This document shows, piece by piece, positions 8,598-16,728 of a stretch of 64,000 nucleotides of DNA (positions are counted from its first letter, which is position 1; each line of letters starts with the position of its first letter). A program made the position numbers and the translations under genes. The notes under the pieces are model-generated. The model was not told where the DNA came from. It did not search any database and saw only the letters and a program-made list of their open reading frames with translations. The DNA is from an uncultured Lachnospiraceae bacterium (GTDB lineage: Bacteria; Bacillota; Clostridia; Lachnospirales; Lachnospiraceae), in assembly GCA_910577015.1 (NCBI GenBank), contig CAJTKU010000009.1:1-64000 (forward strand), in the 5' to 3' direction.

Positions 8598-9645
8598 AAA
8601 AGAATTTACAATTAAAACAGGGTTTCTCTTGGCAGCAGTATCCCTGCTCCTTTCAGGATGCGGCAGCAAAGCAGGTACGACGGCGCTGGAGGAAGGAATG
8701 CAGCATATCGCCGACATGGAGTACAGCGCGGCGCTTGCGTCCTTTGAAACGGCACGCACAAACGGAGAAGATGAACGACTGATAGCAAGGGGAATGGGGA
8801 TTGCCTACATAGGGCTTACCGATTATGATGCGGCAGCGGAGAATCTGCTGTTATGCCTTTCTTACAGCAACGGTCTGATAAACAGTATGGACTATGATGT
8901 CAATTACTATCTGGCTGCCGCTTACCAGAAATCAGGAAAATATGCGGAGGCGGAAAAAGTCTACGACGCCATTCTGGCGCTGAAACCCGGGGAAACGGAC
9001 GCCTATTATCTCAGGGGCTGCGCAAGGCTTTCCCAGGGAAGGTATCAGGAAGCGAAAGAAGATTTTGATAAAGCCGTGGAACTGGAGCCCGCCGATTACA
9101 GCCGTATCATCCAGATTTATAAAGTCCTTCAGGCAGACGGATACAAGGAAGCAGGGCAGAACTATCTGGAGGAGGCGCTGACCCGTTCCGATAAAATGAG
9201 TGCTTTTGATAAAGGCTGTATCCAGTATTATCTGGGTAATTATGAGCAGGCGCAGGTACTTTTGGAAGAGGCAAAAGCCAGCGGCACTGCGGACGCTTAC
9301 CTGTATCTGGGACTGTCCTATGAAGCGACAGGGGATTACAACTATGCCATCACCAATGTATACAGCAGCTATCTTGCAAAAAATGAAGGCAATGCGGAAA
9401 TTTACAATCAGCTTGGCCTCTGCTACATGAATCAGGAAGATTACGCCCAGGCCCTCGCCGCTTTCCAGAATGCCATGCAGATAGAAGGAAACGGTATGCA
9501 GCAGACCCTGCAGTTTAATGAAATCATTGCGTACGAATATCTGGGCGAATATACCCAGGCAGCCATTCTGCTCAATAATTATATACAAATGTACCCGGAT
9601 GATGAAACAGCAAAGAGGGAGTATGAATTTCTTTCGACAAGGTGA
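8590..9645 (+). CDS. TPR-repeat lipoprotein
   Basis: A 351-residue lipoprotein. The N-terminal signal ends in the lipobox LLLSGC (Cys about residue 23), so it should be anchored on the outer face of the membrane. Repeats of TPR type follow along most of the length, for example YSAALASFETA, YAEAEKVYDAIL with LKPGETDAYYLRGCARL, YQEAKEDFDKAVELEPADY, and YAQALAAFQNAMQIEG. TPR superhelices bind peptides or proteins. The ATG at 8590 overlaps the end of the sensor kinase gene, giving translational coupling; the protein may be an accessory or ligand-presenting partner of that kinase, but this is inference from position alone. The long foldback at 9646 begins at its stop codon. Confidence 0.87.
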   Translation: MNKKEFTIKTGFLLAAVSLLLSGCGSKAGTTALEEGMQHIADMEYSAALASFETARTNGEDERLIARGMGIAYIGLTDYDAAAENLLLCLSYSNGLINSMDYDVNYYLAAAYQKSGKYAEAEKVYDAILALKPGETDAYYLRGCARLSQGRYQEAKEDFDKAVELEPADYSRIIQIYKVLQADGYKEAGQNYLEEALTRSDKMSAFDKGCIQYYLGNYEQAQVLLEEAKASGTADAYLYLGLSYEATGDYNYAITNVYSSYLAKNEGNAEIYNQLGLCYMNQEDYAQALAAFQNAMQIEGNGMQQTLQFNEIIAYEYLGEYTQAAILLNNYIQMYPDDETAKREYEFLSTR

Positions 9646-9870
9646 GGGGGGTTCTTGTGGGGAAGCGCATATTGAGAACGTAGTCGGAAAACTGCGCAAA
9701 AGATATTCGGCGCACTCCGTTGCACCGGACATTCCAATGAGCCTCATAATACAAAAATCGTGTTCAGCAAAGGCTTCCACGATTTTAGAGTCTCATTTCC
9801 ATGGTGCAAAAGTCGTTTGCCGAATTTCTTTTGCACAGTTTTCCTTGCAGCAGTTACAAGAGATTCCCCC
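9646..9870. repeat. 225-nt foldback (near-palindromic) element
   Basis: A long imperfect inverted repeat starts at the base after the TPR gene stop. Matching blocks are GGGGGTTCTTGT with ACAAGAGATTCCCCC (outer), 9686-9712 with 9819-9844 (about 24 of 26 pairs), TTGCACC/GGTGCAA, AATGAG-CTC/GAGTCTCATT, and a perfect tip stem AAAATCGTG/CACGATTTT (9754-9762, 9778-9786). No coding potential is evident. It could act as a transcript-end structure or be a MITE-like relic. No T-tract follows. Confidence 0.75.
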
Positions 9871-9920
9871 ATACGAATCCGAATTTATAAGTATTATAAT
9901 ATCACAATAACGAAAAGAAT

Positions 9921-9952
9921 GTGCCTGAAATTCAAACAAGAATTTCAGGCAC
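9921..9952. repeat. Perfect 13-bp hairpin
   Basis: GTGCCTGAAATTC and GAATTTCAGGCAC form a perfect 13-bp stem with a six-base loop. It is not followed by T's on the plus strand; on the minus strand ATTCTTTTC follows. It could be a weak minus-strand terminator or a protein-binding palindrome. The remainder of the stretch to 10060 is AT-rich with no gene seen. Confidence 0.6.
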
Positions 9953-10064
9953 ACCTACAATATGCACTATATCACACTTGAAAATAAAAGTCTAGTATTT
10001 TTTCATTTTTTCGCTATACTTCTCTTATACAGCATCCATTTATGTGTAGTCAGCGGGTAACCCA

Positions 10065-10199
10065 GCCCTTGAGGAAATCCATATCCTAAGGAACCCGTTG
10101 AAAAACATCGGCACTTAGCGAGGTATTTTCGAGCTTAGTGTCCGCTATGTTTTTTAAGAGCGAGAGCGCGGTGACGAGGATATGGATTTCCTCAAGGGC
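10065..10199. ncRNA. Structured foldback element, copy A
   Basis: A perfect 23-bp inverted repeat (10065-10087 with 10177-10199, starting GCCCTTGAGG and ending CCTCAAGGGC) encloses a core. The core has AAAAACAT pairing with ATGTTTTT, a CGG/CCG pair next to it, an inner hairpin CACTTAGC...GCTTAGTG, and a tail GAGCGAGAGCGCG. A second copy at 47023-47205 keeps the core layout but has entirely different arms, and its inner stem shows compensating changes (AAAAACGC with GCGTTTTT). That pattern supports an RNA, or a single-stranded DNA structure, under selection. Strand is not certain. It lies just upstream of the HelD-like gene. Confidence 0.6.
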
Positions 10200-10200
10200 G

Positions 10201-10239
10201 GCAACTTTGCGACGCAACTTTGCAACGCCACTTTGTGAC
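10201..10239 (+). repeat. Three tandem 13-bp repeats before helD
   Basis: Three copies of a 13-base unit, GCAACTTTGCGAC, GCAACTTTGCAAC and GCCACTTTGTGAC, abut one another and end 12 bases before the AGGAGG of the HelD-like gene. They would lie in the 5' untranslated region. They may be protein-binding sites or simple slippage repeats. Confidence 0.75.
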
Positions 10240-10260
10240 GCGATATAACAGGAGGAAAAA

Positions 10261-12249
10261 ATGAAAAAAGACCACGAATGCGAACAGCGCTACTTTGACG
10301 AATGCCGCACCCTCATTCAAGGCAACATCAAAAAGTATGAGGAGGAATACGAGGCCCGCCATGCCAAAACCCAGGCATTGTTTAAAGCCATGCAGGGCGG
10401 CGACGTGGAACTATATAACCAGATGATGACCAGCGCCAGTCTGGAGGAGCATGCCGCAAACCAGCTTCGGAAAAACCGCGCCGCGTATGACAATCCCTAT
10501 TTCGGCAGGATTGCCTATCTGGACGTGGAAACGGAAAAGGAAGCAAAGGTATATATCGGGAAAAACGGTATCTTCAGGGACAAAACCGAGGTGGTCATCG
10601 CGGACTGGCGGGCGCCCATTTCCAGCGTATATTATGAAAACGAACTGGGAAGAGGCAGTTATATGCTGCCGGACGGGGAGGAACTGCCGATAGACTTACA
10701 CGAAAAGAGAACCTATGATATACAGGACGGAAAGCTTGTGGGATGGTACGACAGCGACGTTGCCTCCAATGACGCCCTGTTGGTGCAGTATCTTTCCAAA
10801 AACAAGGAAGCGGTTTTGGGGGACATTATTGCCACCATACAGAAGGAGCAGAACGAAATCATAAGGGAGTCCCCTTTTAAAAATATTTTGGTGCAGGGCG
10901 TTGCGGGAAGCGGCAAGACGACGGTTGCCATGCACAGGATTTCTTACATTTTGTATAATTACAAGGACAGGTTTACCTCCAATGAGTTTTGTATTATCGG
11001 CGGCAGCGATTTGCTGCTGTCCTATATCACCAGCGGCCTGCCGGAGCTGGATGTGCCGGATGTGAAGCAGAAACGCATGGATGTGATGCTGACCCATCTT
11101 TTAAAAAAGGACTGGACGAAAAAGAAAAAAGTGGCGGAACTGCTGCCGGACGCCGCCGTAAGAAGCCGGATGGATTTTATGCTCCATTTGGAGCTGTATC
11201 TTCTGCACCTGCGGGAAAGCGCTATAGAGGCAAAAGACCTGAAAGACGGCGAGCTCGGCACCATCCTGACGGGGACGGGGATAGGGCGCCTTTTGGCGGA
11301 AAATCCGGAATACAGCATTTACAGGCTTCTTTCCACCCTGGATGAGCGGGTAAAAACGAGAATAAAATTTCTTTCCCCCGACGGGGAAAAAGAATATTTC
11401 CTGAAAAAGTGCAGGGAGTACAAAGCGTATTACAAAAATAAGGAAGTGAAAGAAAGTATTTATGACTTGTACGGTGACTTTCTTACCGGGTATGAACAAA
11501 GTTTTCTGGGAAGCATAGACCTTTCGGCACATGCAGGGAGGGCTGCGGCAGGAGAGTATGACATATACGACGTGGCGGCGCTGGCGCTAATCTATTACCG
11601 GGTGAAGCAGAAAAAGGAAGACGAAGAGTTTGGACAGATATTTATTGACGAGGCGCAGGATTTTGGCATTGCCCTGTTCTATGTGCTGAAAAAGGTACTG
11701 CCTGCCTGCTACTTTACCGTGATGGGAGACGTGTCCCAGAATATCCATTACGAAACGGGGATGAACGACTGGGAGGATATGAGAAAATGGTTCCTCACAG
11801 GGGAGAAGGATGTGTTCAGGCTGCTCTCCAAAAGCTACCGCAATACCATCGAGATTTCAGAGTATGCCGGAAAAATATTGGAAAAGGCCTCTTACGGGCG
11901 GTATCGCATTGAGCCTGTTATCCGCCACGGCATTCCTGTGCAGGAGTACAAAGTTTCGGAAGAGAAAGCCATGTATGAAAAGGCGCAGGAAATTATCACG
12001 GGGGCAAAAGAAAACGGCTATGGAAGCATAGCGGTTATCTGCCGTGACGAAGCGGAAAAAGCATGGGTGGAAAAATGGCTGGAGGATGTGGACATCCTTC
12101 CCGTGTCCATGACAAAGGGGCTGGAGTTTGACGTGGCGCTTTTGTGGAATCCGCCGCAGACAGAAGAGATAGAAGGCCCCAAAACGGCGAAACTCATGTA
12201 TGTTGCGGCGACAAGGGCGCTGCATGAATTACACATTTTGCGATTGTGA
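10261..12249 (+). CDS. HelD-like UvrD/Rep-family helicase
   Basis: A 662-residue superfamily 1 ATPase of the HelD type. The N-terminal 130 residues form the helical arm typical of HelD (YFDECRTLIQGNIKKYEEEY), followed by Walker A GVAGSGKTT (about residue 215), a Walker B-like FIDEAQDFG, the motif III region VMGDVSQNIH, motif IV LSKSYRNT and motif VI-like YVAATRALHELHIL. In Bacillus, HelD binds RNA polymerase and releases stalled complexes. The arm domains differ among Clostridia and this protein is somewhat shorter than the approximately 770 residues of Bacillus HelD. A strong AGGAGG precedes the ATG. The 5' region carries unusual repeats. Confidence 0.87.
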   Translation: MKKDHECEQRYFDECRTLIQGNIKKYEEEYEARHAKTQALFKAMQGGDVELYNQMMTSASLEEHAANQLRKNRAAYDNPYFGRIAYLDVETEKEAKVYIGKNGIFRDKTEVVIADWRAPISSVYYENELGRGSYMLPDGEELPIDLHEKRTYDIQDGKLVGWYDSDVASNDALLVQYLSKNKEAVLGDIIATIQKEQNEIIRESPFKNILVQGVAGSGKTTVAMHRISYILYNYKDRFTSNEFCIIGGSDLLLSYITSGLPELDVPDVKQKRMDVMLTHLLKKDWTKKKKVAELLPDAAVRSRMDFMLHLELYLLHLRESAIEAKDLKDGELGTILTGTGIGRLLAENPEYSIYRLLSTLDERVKTRIKFLSPDGEKEYFLKKCREYKAYYKNKEVKESIYDLYGDFLTGYEQSFLGSIDLSAHAGRAAAGEYDIYDVAALALIYYRVKQKKEDEEFGQIFIDEAQDFGIALFYVLKKVLPACYFTVMGDVSQNIHYETGMNDWEDMRKWFLTGEKDVFRLLSKSYRNTIEISEYAGKILEKASYGRYRIEPVIRHGIPVQEYKVSEEKAMYEKAQEIITGAKENGYGSIAVICRDEAEKAWVEKWLEDVDILPVSMTKGLEFDVALLWNPPQTEEIEGPKTAKLMYVAATRALHELHILRL

Positions 12250-12259
12250 AAAAGTTGAC

Positions 12260-12275
12260 ATACTATATCTTGTGT
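12260..12275 (+). promoter_or_regulatory. NrdR box
   Basis: ATACTATATCTTGTGT matches the published NrdR box ACACWATATMTWGTGT at 15 of 16 positions. NrdR is the zinc-finger/ATP-cone repressor of ribonucleotide reductase genes. A weaker second match (TCCCCATATGAGGTGT, 12289-12304) lies 29 bases further on, overlapping the nrdD promoter spacer; NrdR normally binds such paired boxes. Confidence 0.75.
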
Positions 12276-12281
12276 TTTTCG

Positions 12282-12310
12282 TTGACTTTCCCCATATGAG
12301 GTGTTACACT
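12282..12310 (+). promoter_or_regulatory. nrdD promoter
   Basis: TTGACT, a 17-base spacer and TACACT lie 33 bases upstream of the nrdD start. The weak second NrdR box falls inside the spacer. Confidence 0.75.
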
Positions 12311-12342
12311 GGATGTAACGTTTTGAAAGGGAGGGACTTTTG

Positions 12343-14721
12343 TTGTTTCAGGTAATCAAAAGAGATGGGGAGAGGGTAGATTTTACCCTGACAAAAATCA
12401 ATGACGCCATTATGAAGGCATTTACGGCCACACAGATGCAGTACAGCAACGACATTGTGGATTTGCTGGCGCTTCGGGTGTCCGCAGACTTTCAGGGGAA
12501 GGTGAAGGATGGCGCCGTTTCGGTGGAGGATATTCAGGACAGCGTGGAGAAGGTACTGGGACAGGCAGGCTACGAGGAAGTGGCGAAGGCTTACATTTTG
12601 TACCGCAAACAGCGCGAAAAAATGCGTACCATGAAATCCACCATTTTGGACTATAAGGACGTTGTGAACAGCTACGTAAAGGTGGAGGACTGGCGCGTCA
12701 AGGAAAATTCCACCGTTACCTATTCCGTGGGCGGTCTTATCCTGAGCAATTCCGGAGCGGTTACGGCCAATTACTGGCTGTCTGAAATATATGACCAGGA
12801 GATTGCGGACGCGCACCGCAATGCGGATATCCATATCCACGACTTGTCCATGTTGACGGGCTACTGTGCGGGGTGGTCCTTGAAGCAGCTTATCAAAGAG
12901 GGCTTAGGCGGGATTACCGGCAAGATAACGTCCGCACCCGCAAAGCATCTGTCCGTGCTCTGCAACCAGATGGTAAACTTTCTGGGCATTATGCAGAATG
13001 AATGGGCGGGAGCGCAGGCATTTTCCTCATTTGATACCTACCTTGCCCCCTTTGTAAAAGTAGACAACCTGAGTTATTCCGAGGTGAAAAAGTGCATCGA
13101 GGCTTTTATATACGGCGTCAATACACCCAGCCGCTGGGGTACGCAGGCTCCGTTTTCCAACATTACGCTGGACTGGACAGTGCCGGATGATTTGGCGGAA
13201 CTTCCTGCCATTGTGGGCGGCGTGGAAATGGATTTCAAATATAAGGATTGTAAAAAAGAGATGGACATGGTGAATAAAGCCTTTATTGAAACCATGATTG
13301 AAGGGGATTCCAACGGACGCGGATTCCAGTATCCCATTCCGACCTATTCCATCACCAATGATTTTGATTGGTCTGACAACGAAAATAACAGGCTGCTGTT
13401 TGAAATGACGGCCAAGTATGGCACGCCGTATTTTTCCAACTACATCAATTCGGATATGCAGCCCTCCGATGTGCGCAGCATGTGTTGCCGCCTGCGCCTT
13501 GATTTGCGTGAACTGCGCAAGAAGACGGGCGGTTTCTTCGGCTCCGGCGAGAGTACCGGAAGCGTGGGCGTTGTGACAATCAACATGCCCCGCATTGCCT
13601 ATCTCTCCGCAAGCAAGGATGAGTTTTATGCAAGGCTGAACCGGATGATGGATATTGCGGCGCGTTCCTTAAAGATAAAGAGGGGCGTCATTACAAAGCT
13701 TTTGGATGAGGGACTTTATCCTTATACGAAACGCTATTTGGGCACTTTCGACAACCATTTTTCCACCATCGGCTTAATCGGCATGAACGAGGTGGGGCTC
13801 AATGCCAACTGGCTGAGGGCGGACATGACGGATAAAAAGACGCAGGAATTTACCAAAGAAGTCTTAAACCATATGCGGAACAGACTGTCCGATTATCAGG
13901 AGCAGTACGGCGATTTATACAATCTGGAGGCGACGCCTGCGGAAAGCACCACGTACCGTCTGGCAAAGCATGACAAGAAACGCTGGCCCGCCATCAAGAC
14001 GGCAGGCAATCCGGGGGATACGCCTTATTACACCAATTCCTCCCATCTGCCGGTAGACTTTACCGCCGATATTTTTGACGCGCTGGATATACAGGACGAG
14101 CTGCAGACCCTTTACACTTCGGGAACGGTGTTCCATGCCTTTTTGGGAGAAAAGCTTCCCGACTGGAAGGCGGCCGCAAGTCTGGTAAAGACCATTGCGG
14201 AAAATTATAAACTGCCTTATTACACCCTGTCCCCGACTTACTCCATCTGTAAGGAGCATGGCTATCTTGCAGGGGAAGTGAAGGTGTGTCCGCACTGTGG
14301 CAAAAAGACGGAGGTTTACAGCAGGATTACGGGGTATTACAGGCCGGTGCAGAACTGGAACGACGGCAAGCTGCAGGAGTATGCAAACCGTACGGAGTAT
14401 GATATTGCAAATTCCGTGCTGAAACGCCCGGTAGGCGCAGTGGTTACGCTGTCAAGCTATGGCGACGACGTGGAAGTGGAAACGCCGGAGGACGTAAAAT
14501 ATCTTTTCACCACCAAAACCTGCCCCAACTGTAAGCTGGCGAAGGAATACTTAAAAGGTGAAAAGTATGTAGTCATTGACGCGGAGGAAAACATGGAACT
14601 GGCAGGGCGCTATGGCGTCATGCAGGCGCCGACCCTTGTGGTGGTAAACGGCGATACCCATAAAAAATATGTGAATGCCTCCAATATCAGAAAGTATGCG
14701 GAAAGCATGGTGACAGTATGA
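12343..14721 (+). CDS. nrdD: Anaerobic ribonucleoside-triphosphate reductase with C-terminal thioredoxin-like domain
   Basis: Class III, oxygen-sensitive, glycyl-radical ribonucleotide reductase making dNTP precursors. N-terminal ATP-cone (MFQVIKRDGERVDF), large catalytic barrel, a zinc-ribbon near the C-terminus (CKEHGYLAG...CPHCGKK), and the glycyl radical segment RITGYYRP. Beyond the usual end there is an extra stretch of about 85 residues with TKTCPNCKLAKEYL, a glutaredoxin/thioredoxin-like fold with a CPNC redox motif, which could supply reducing equivalents in cis. The start is TTG; the codon at 12343 gives the family-like MFQVIKRDG and sits eight bases after AGGGAGGG, although TTG at 12340 is possible. 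The activase gene nrdG is not adjacent. It overlaps pyrF by four bases. Confidence 0.95.
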   Translation: MFQVIKRDGERVDFTLTKINDAIMKAFTATQMQYSNDIVDLLALRVSADFQGKVKDGAVSVEDIQDSVEKVLGQAGYEEVAKAYILYRKQREKMRTMKSTILDYKDVVNSYVKVEDWRVKENSTVTYSVGGLILSNSGAVTANYWLSEIYDQEIADAHRNADIHIHDLSMLTGYCAGWSLKQLIKEGLGGITGKITSAPAKHLSVLCNQMVNFLGIMQNEWAGAQAFSSFDTYLAPFVKVDNLSYSEVKKCIEAFIYGVNTPSRWGTQAPFSNITLDWTVPDDLAELPAIVGGVEMDFKYKDCKKEMDMVNKAFIETMIEGDSNGRGFQYPIPTYSITNDFDWSDNENNRLLFEMTAKYGTPYFSNYINSDMQPSDVRSMCCRLRLDLRELRKKTGGFFGSGESTGSVGVVTINMPRIAYLSASKDEFYARLNRMMDIAARSLKIKRGVITKLLDEGLYPYTKRYLGTFDNHFSTIGLIGMNEVGLNANWLRADMTDKKTQEFTKEVLNHMRNRLSDYQEQYGDLYNLEATPAESTTYRLAKHDKKRWPAIKTAGNPGDTPYYTNSSHLPVDFTADIFDALDIQDELQTLYTSGTVFHAFLGEKLPDWKAAASLVKTIAENYKLPYYTLSPTYSICKEHGYLAGEVKVCPHCGKKTEVYSRITGYYRPVQNWNDGKLQEYANRTEYDIANSVLKRPVGAVVTLSSYGDDVEVETPEDVKYLFTTKTCPNCKLAKEYLKGEKYVVIDAEENMELAGRYGVMQAPTLVVVNGDTHKKYVNASNIRKYAESMVTV

Positions 14722-15638
14722 TAGATGTCCTGATAGAAAAGATAAAAAAGACAAATGCACCCATTGTGGTGGGGCTGGACCCGATGCTGTCCTATATTCC
14801 CGGACACATACAAAAGAAAGCGTTTGCCGAATACGGCGAAACCCTTGCCGGGGCGGCAGAGGCCGTCTGGCAGTACAACAAGGGACTCGTGGACGCGGTG
14901 TGTGATTTGATTCCCGCCGTAAAGCCCCAGGTTGCCATGTATGAGCAGTTCGGGCTGGAAGGGATGAAGGCGTTTGCCAGGACGGTTGCTTACTGTAAGG
15001 AAAAAGGACTGGTAGTCATCGGCGACGTCAAGCGCGGCGACATCGGCTCCACTTCCGAGGCATATGCGGTGGGTCATCTCGGAAAAGTAAAAGTGGGAAG
15101 CAATGCTTACTATGGTTTTGACGAGGACTTTGTGACAGTCAATCCCTACCTCGGTTCAGACGGCGTAGCTCCTTTTATCAAGGTCTGCAAGGAAGAAAAG
15201 AGGGGCATTTTTGTACTGGTAAAGACCTCCAATCCCAGCAGCGGTGAGTTTCAGGACAGGCTGATTGACGGGAAGCCCCTGTATGAGCTTGTCGGGGAAA
15301 AGGTAGCCCTGTGGGGTGAGGAGTGCATGGGCGCATCCTACAGCTATGTCGGCGCAGTGGTGGGCGCCACCTATCCCGAGCAGGGAAAGCTTTTGCGGAA
15401 GGTAATGCCTAAAACCTTTATCCTGGTACCCGGATACGGGGCGCAGGGAGGAAAAGGCGCTGATTTGGCGCATTTCTTTAACGAGGACGGGCTTGGAGCC
15501 ATCATCAGTTCCTCAAGGGGAATCATAGCCGCCTACAAGCAGGAAAAGTATGCGTCATACGGCGAGGAGGGCTATGCGGACGCCGCCCGTGCGGCAGTTA
15601 TCGATATGCGGGAGGACATCGCGGGTGCGCTGGCATGA
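14718..15638 (+). CDS. pyrF: Orotidine 5'-phosphate decarboxylase (type 2)
   Basis: Converts OMP to UMP, the last step of de novo pyrimidine synthesis. At 306 residues it is of the longer PyrF type 2 subfamily. The active-site segment VIGDVKRGDIGSTSEAYA holds the Asp-Lys-Asp triad, preceded by VVGLDPMLSYIP and followed by the phosphate-binding region ILVPGYGAQGGKGADL. Its ATG overlaps the nrdD stop, so the two genes are translationally coupled; this ties pyrimidine and deoxyribonucleotide supply together and puts pyrF under NrdR control if the operator is real. pyrE lies separately at 35 kb. Confidence 0.94.
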   Translation: MIDVLIEKIKKTNAPIVVGLDPMLSYIPGHIQKKAFAEYGETLAGAAEAVWQYNKGLVDAVCDLIPAVKPQVAMYEQFGLEGMKAFARTVAYCKEKGLVVIGDVKRGDIGSTSEAYAVGHLGKVKVGSNAYYGFDEDFVTVNPYLGSDGVAPFIKVCKEEKRGIFVLVKTSNPSSGEFQDRLIDGKPLYELVGEKVALWGEECMGASYSYVGAVVGATYPEQGKLLRKVMPKTFILVPGYGAQGGKGADLAHFFNEDGLGAIISSSRGIIAAYKQEKYASYGEEGYADAARAAVIDMREDIAGALA

Positions 15639-15674
15639 ATCAAAGCATGAAGCAGGATATGATAACAGAAGTGG

Positions 15675-16454
15675 TTAAACGATGTGGAGTGTAATCCCTT
15701 TTTCCTGTAAAATGGCAATCCATTCATCGGAGATGCCTTTGTCGGTCACGACAACGTCTATTTGCGAAAGGTCGCAGAAGTAGGCTGCATGAACCTTACC
15801 GAATTTGCTGGAGTCCGCGACCAGGATATGCTCTGCGGCAGATTGCAGGATGGCCTGCTTGGTTGGCACTTCGTAAGAATTGGTACAGGTTATCCCTAAG
15901 TTTTCATGTACGCCGGCGGCGGAAACAAATACTTTGTTAGCTCTGATGGAATGAATGAAGTCGATTCCCTGCGGTGATTCAAACATTTGGGTTTTGGGAT
16001 GGTAATGACCGCTGGAAAAGGAAACATGGATATTGGGGTTCTGCAATGCCGGCAATAAAATGTTTAAGTTATAACACAATATACTTATCTGAATATCTGC
16101 TCCAAGGTTGGGAATGATGGATTCGGTGGTTGAACCGGTATCCACGATAACGCAGTCTTTGGGGCGGATGAGGGATGCGGCGAAACGTCCGATGGAGGTT
16201 TTGACCGCATTTTTTATTTGCATTTCTTTGTCAAGATTATATATTTTTCGGATTGGCTGAAAGTCGTGTTCATTGTTGAGCATAAGGATGCCGTTTTTCA
16301 TAATCACCAAATCACGTTGGTTTAAAATATCAAAATCACGCCGTACGGTCATGTTTGAAACGCCTAACGCTTGCGCCATTTCGTTGATGGAAAGAAATTT
16401 TCTGTTTTCTAAAATACCTATGAATCTTTCAAGACGGATTTCGCGTTTTCCCAT
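15675..16454 (-). CDS. DeoR-family transcriptional regulator
   Basis: A 259-residue DeoR/GlpR-type repressor, divergent from the nucleoside catabolism operon. The N-terminal winged helix is MGKREIRLERFIGILE followed by LSINEMAQALGVSNMTVRRD, and the C-terminal sugar-phosphate-sensing domain contains DTGSTTESIIPNL and VFVSAAGVH. The likely effector is deoxyribose-5-phosphate or a related pentose phosphate, inferred from the neighbouring deoC and deoB. The start at 16454 follows AGGAG; an ATG at 16475 lacks a good site. Its promoter and the operon promoter flank a region with repeated TTATAACAT boxes that are its likely operators, so it probably also controls itself. Confidence 0.88.
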   Translation of the reverse strand: MGKREIRLERFIGILENRKFLSINEMAQALGVSNMTVRRDFDILNQRDLVIMKNGILMLNNEHDFQPIRKIYNLDKEMQIKNAVKTSIGRFAASLIRPKDCVIVDTGSTTESIIPNLGADIQISILCYNLNILLPALQNPNIHVSFSSGHYHPKTQMFESPQGIDFIHSIRANKVFVSAAGVHENLGITCTNSYEVPTKQAILQSAAEHILVADSSKFGKVHAAYFCDLSQIDVVVTDKGISDEWIAILQEKGITLHIV

Positions 16455-16487
16455 TTGGCATTCTCCTATATACATATTAACATTTAT

Positions 16488-16516
16488 AGTTTATTCCATG
16501 CAATGTAATTTGTCAA
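16488..16516 (-). promoter_or_regulatory. Promoter of the DeoR-family gene
   Basis: On the minus strand TTGACA, a 17-base spacer and TAAACT lie 34 bases upstream of the regulator start. Confidence 0.7.
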
Positions 16517-16534
16517 ACTTATAATTTGATAAAA

Positions 16535-16648
16535 TTATAACATTTATAACATGGTATTTAGCATATGTGAATAAAATAACTGTATATTGATAAAAAGAGA
16601 TAATAAAAAAGGAATATTTTGGAAAATGTTTAAATTATAACATAATTT
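16535..16648. promoter_or_regulatory. Putative DeoR operators (TTATAACAT boxes)
   Basis: The nonamer TTATAACAT occurs as a direct tandem at 16535-16543 and 16544-16552, and again at 16635-16643. The last lies inside a perfect palindrome, AAATTAT-aac-ATAATTT (16632-16648), that abuts the -35 of the deoC promoter. The first and third boxes are exactly 100 bases apart, which would suit DNA looping. The related CATTTATA overlaps the regulator's own -10. The assignment to the divergent DeoR protein is inference from position. Confidence 0.6.
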
Positions 16649-16650
16649 AC

Positions 16651-16679
16651 TTGACAAATGTGAAAAAAGCAAATAGAAT
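16651..16679 (+). promoter_or_regulatory. Promoter of the deo/nucleoside operon
   Basis: TTGACA, a 17-base spacer and TAGAAT, an almost consensus sigma-A promoter, lie about 50 bases before deoC. The palindromic TTATAACAT box touches its -35. Confidence 0.85.
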
Positions 16680-16728
16680 TAAATTAAACTCTTAGAGATA
16701 GAAAAAGAGAATACAGGAGGGAAAATAT

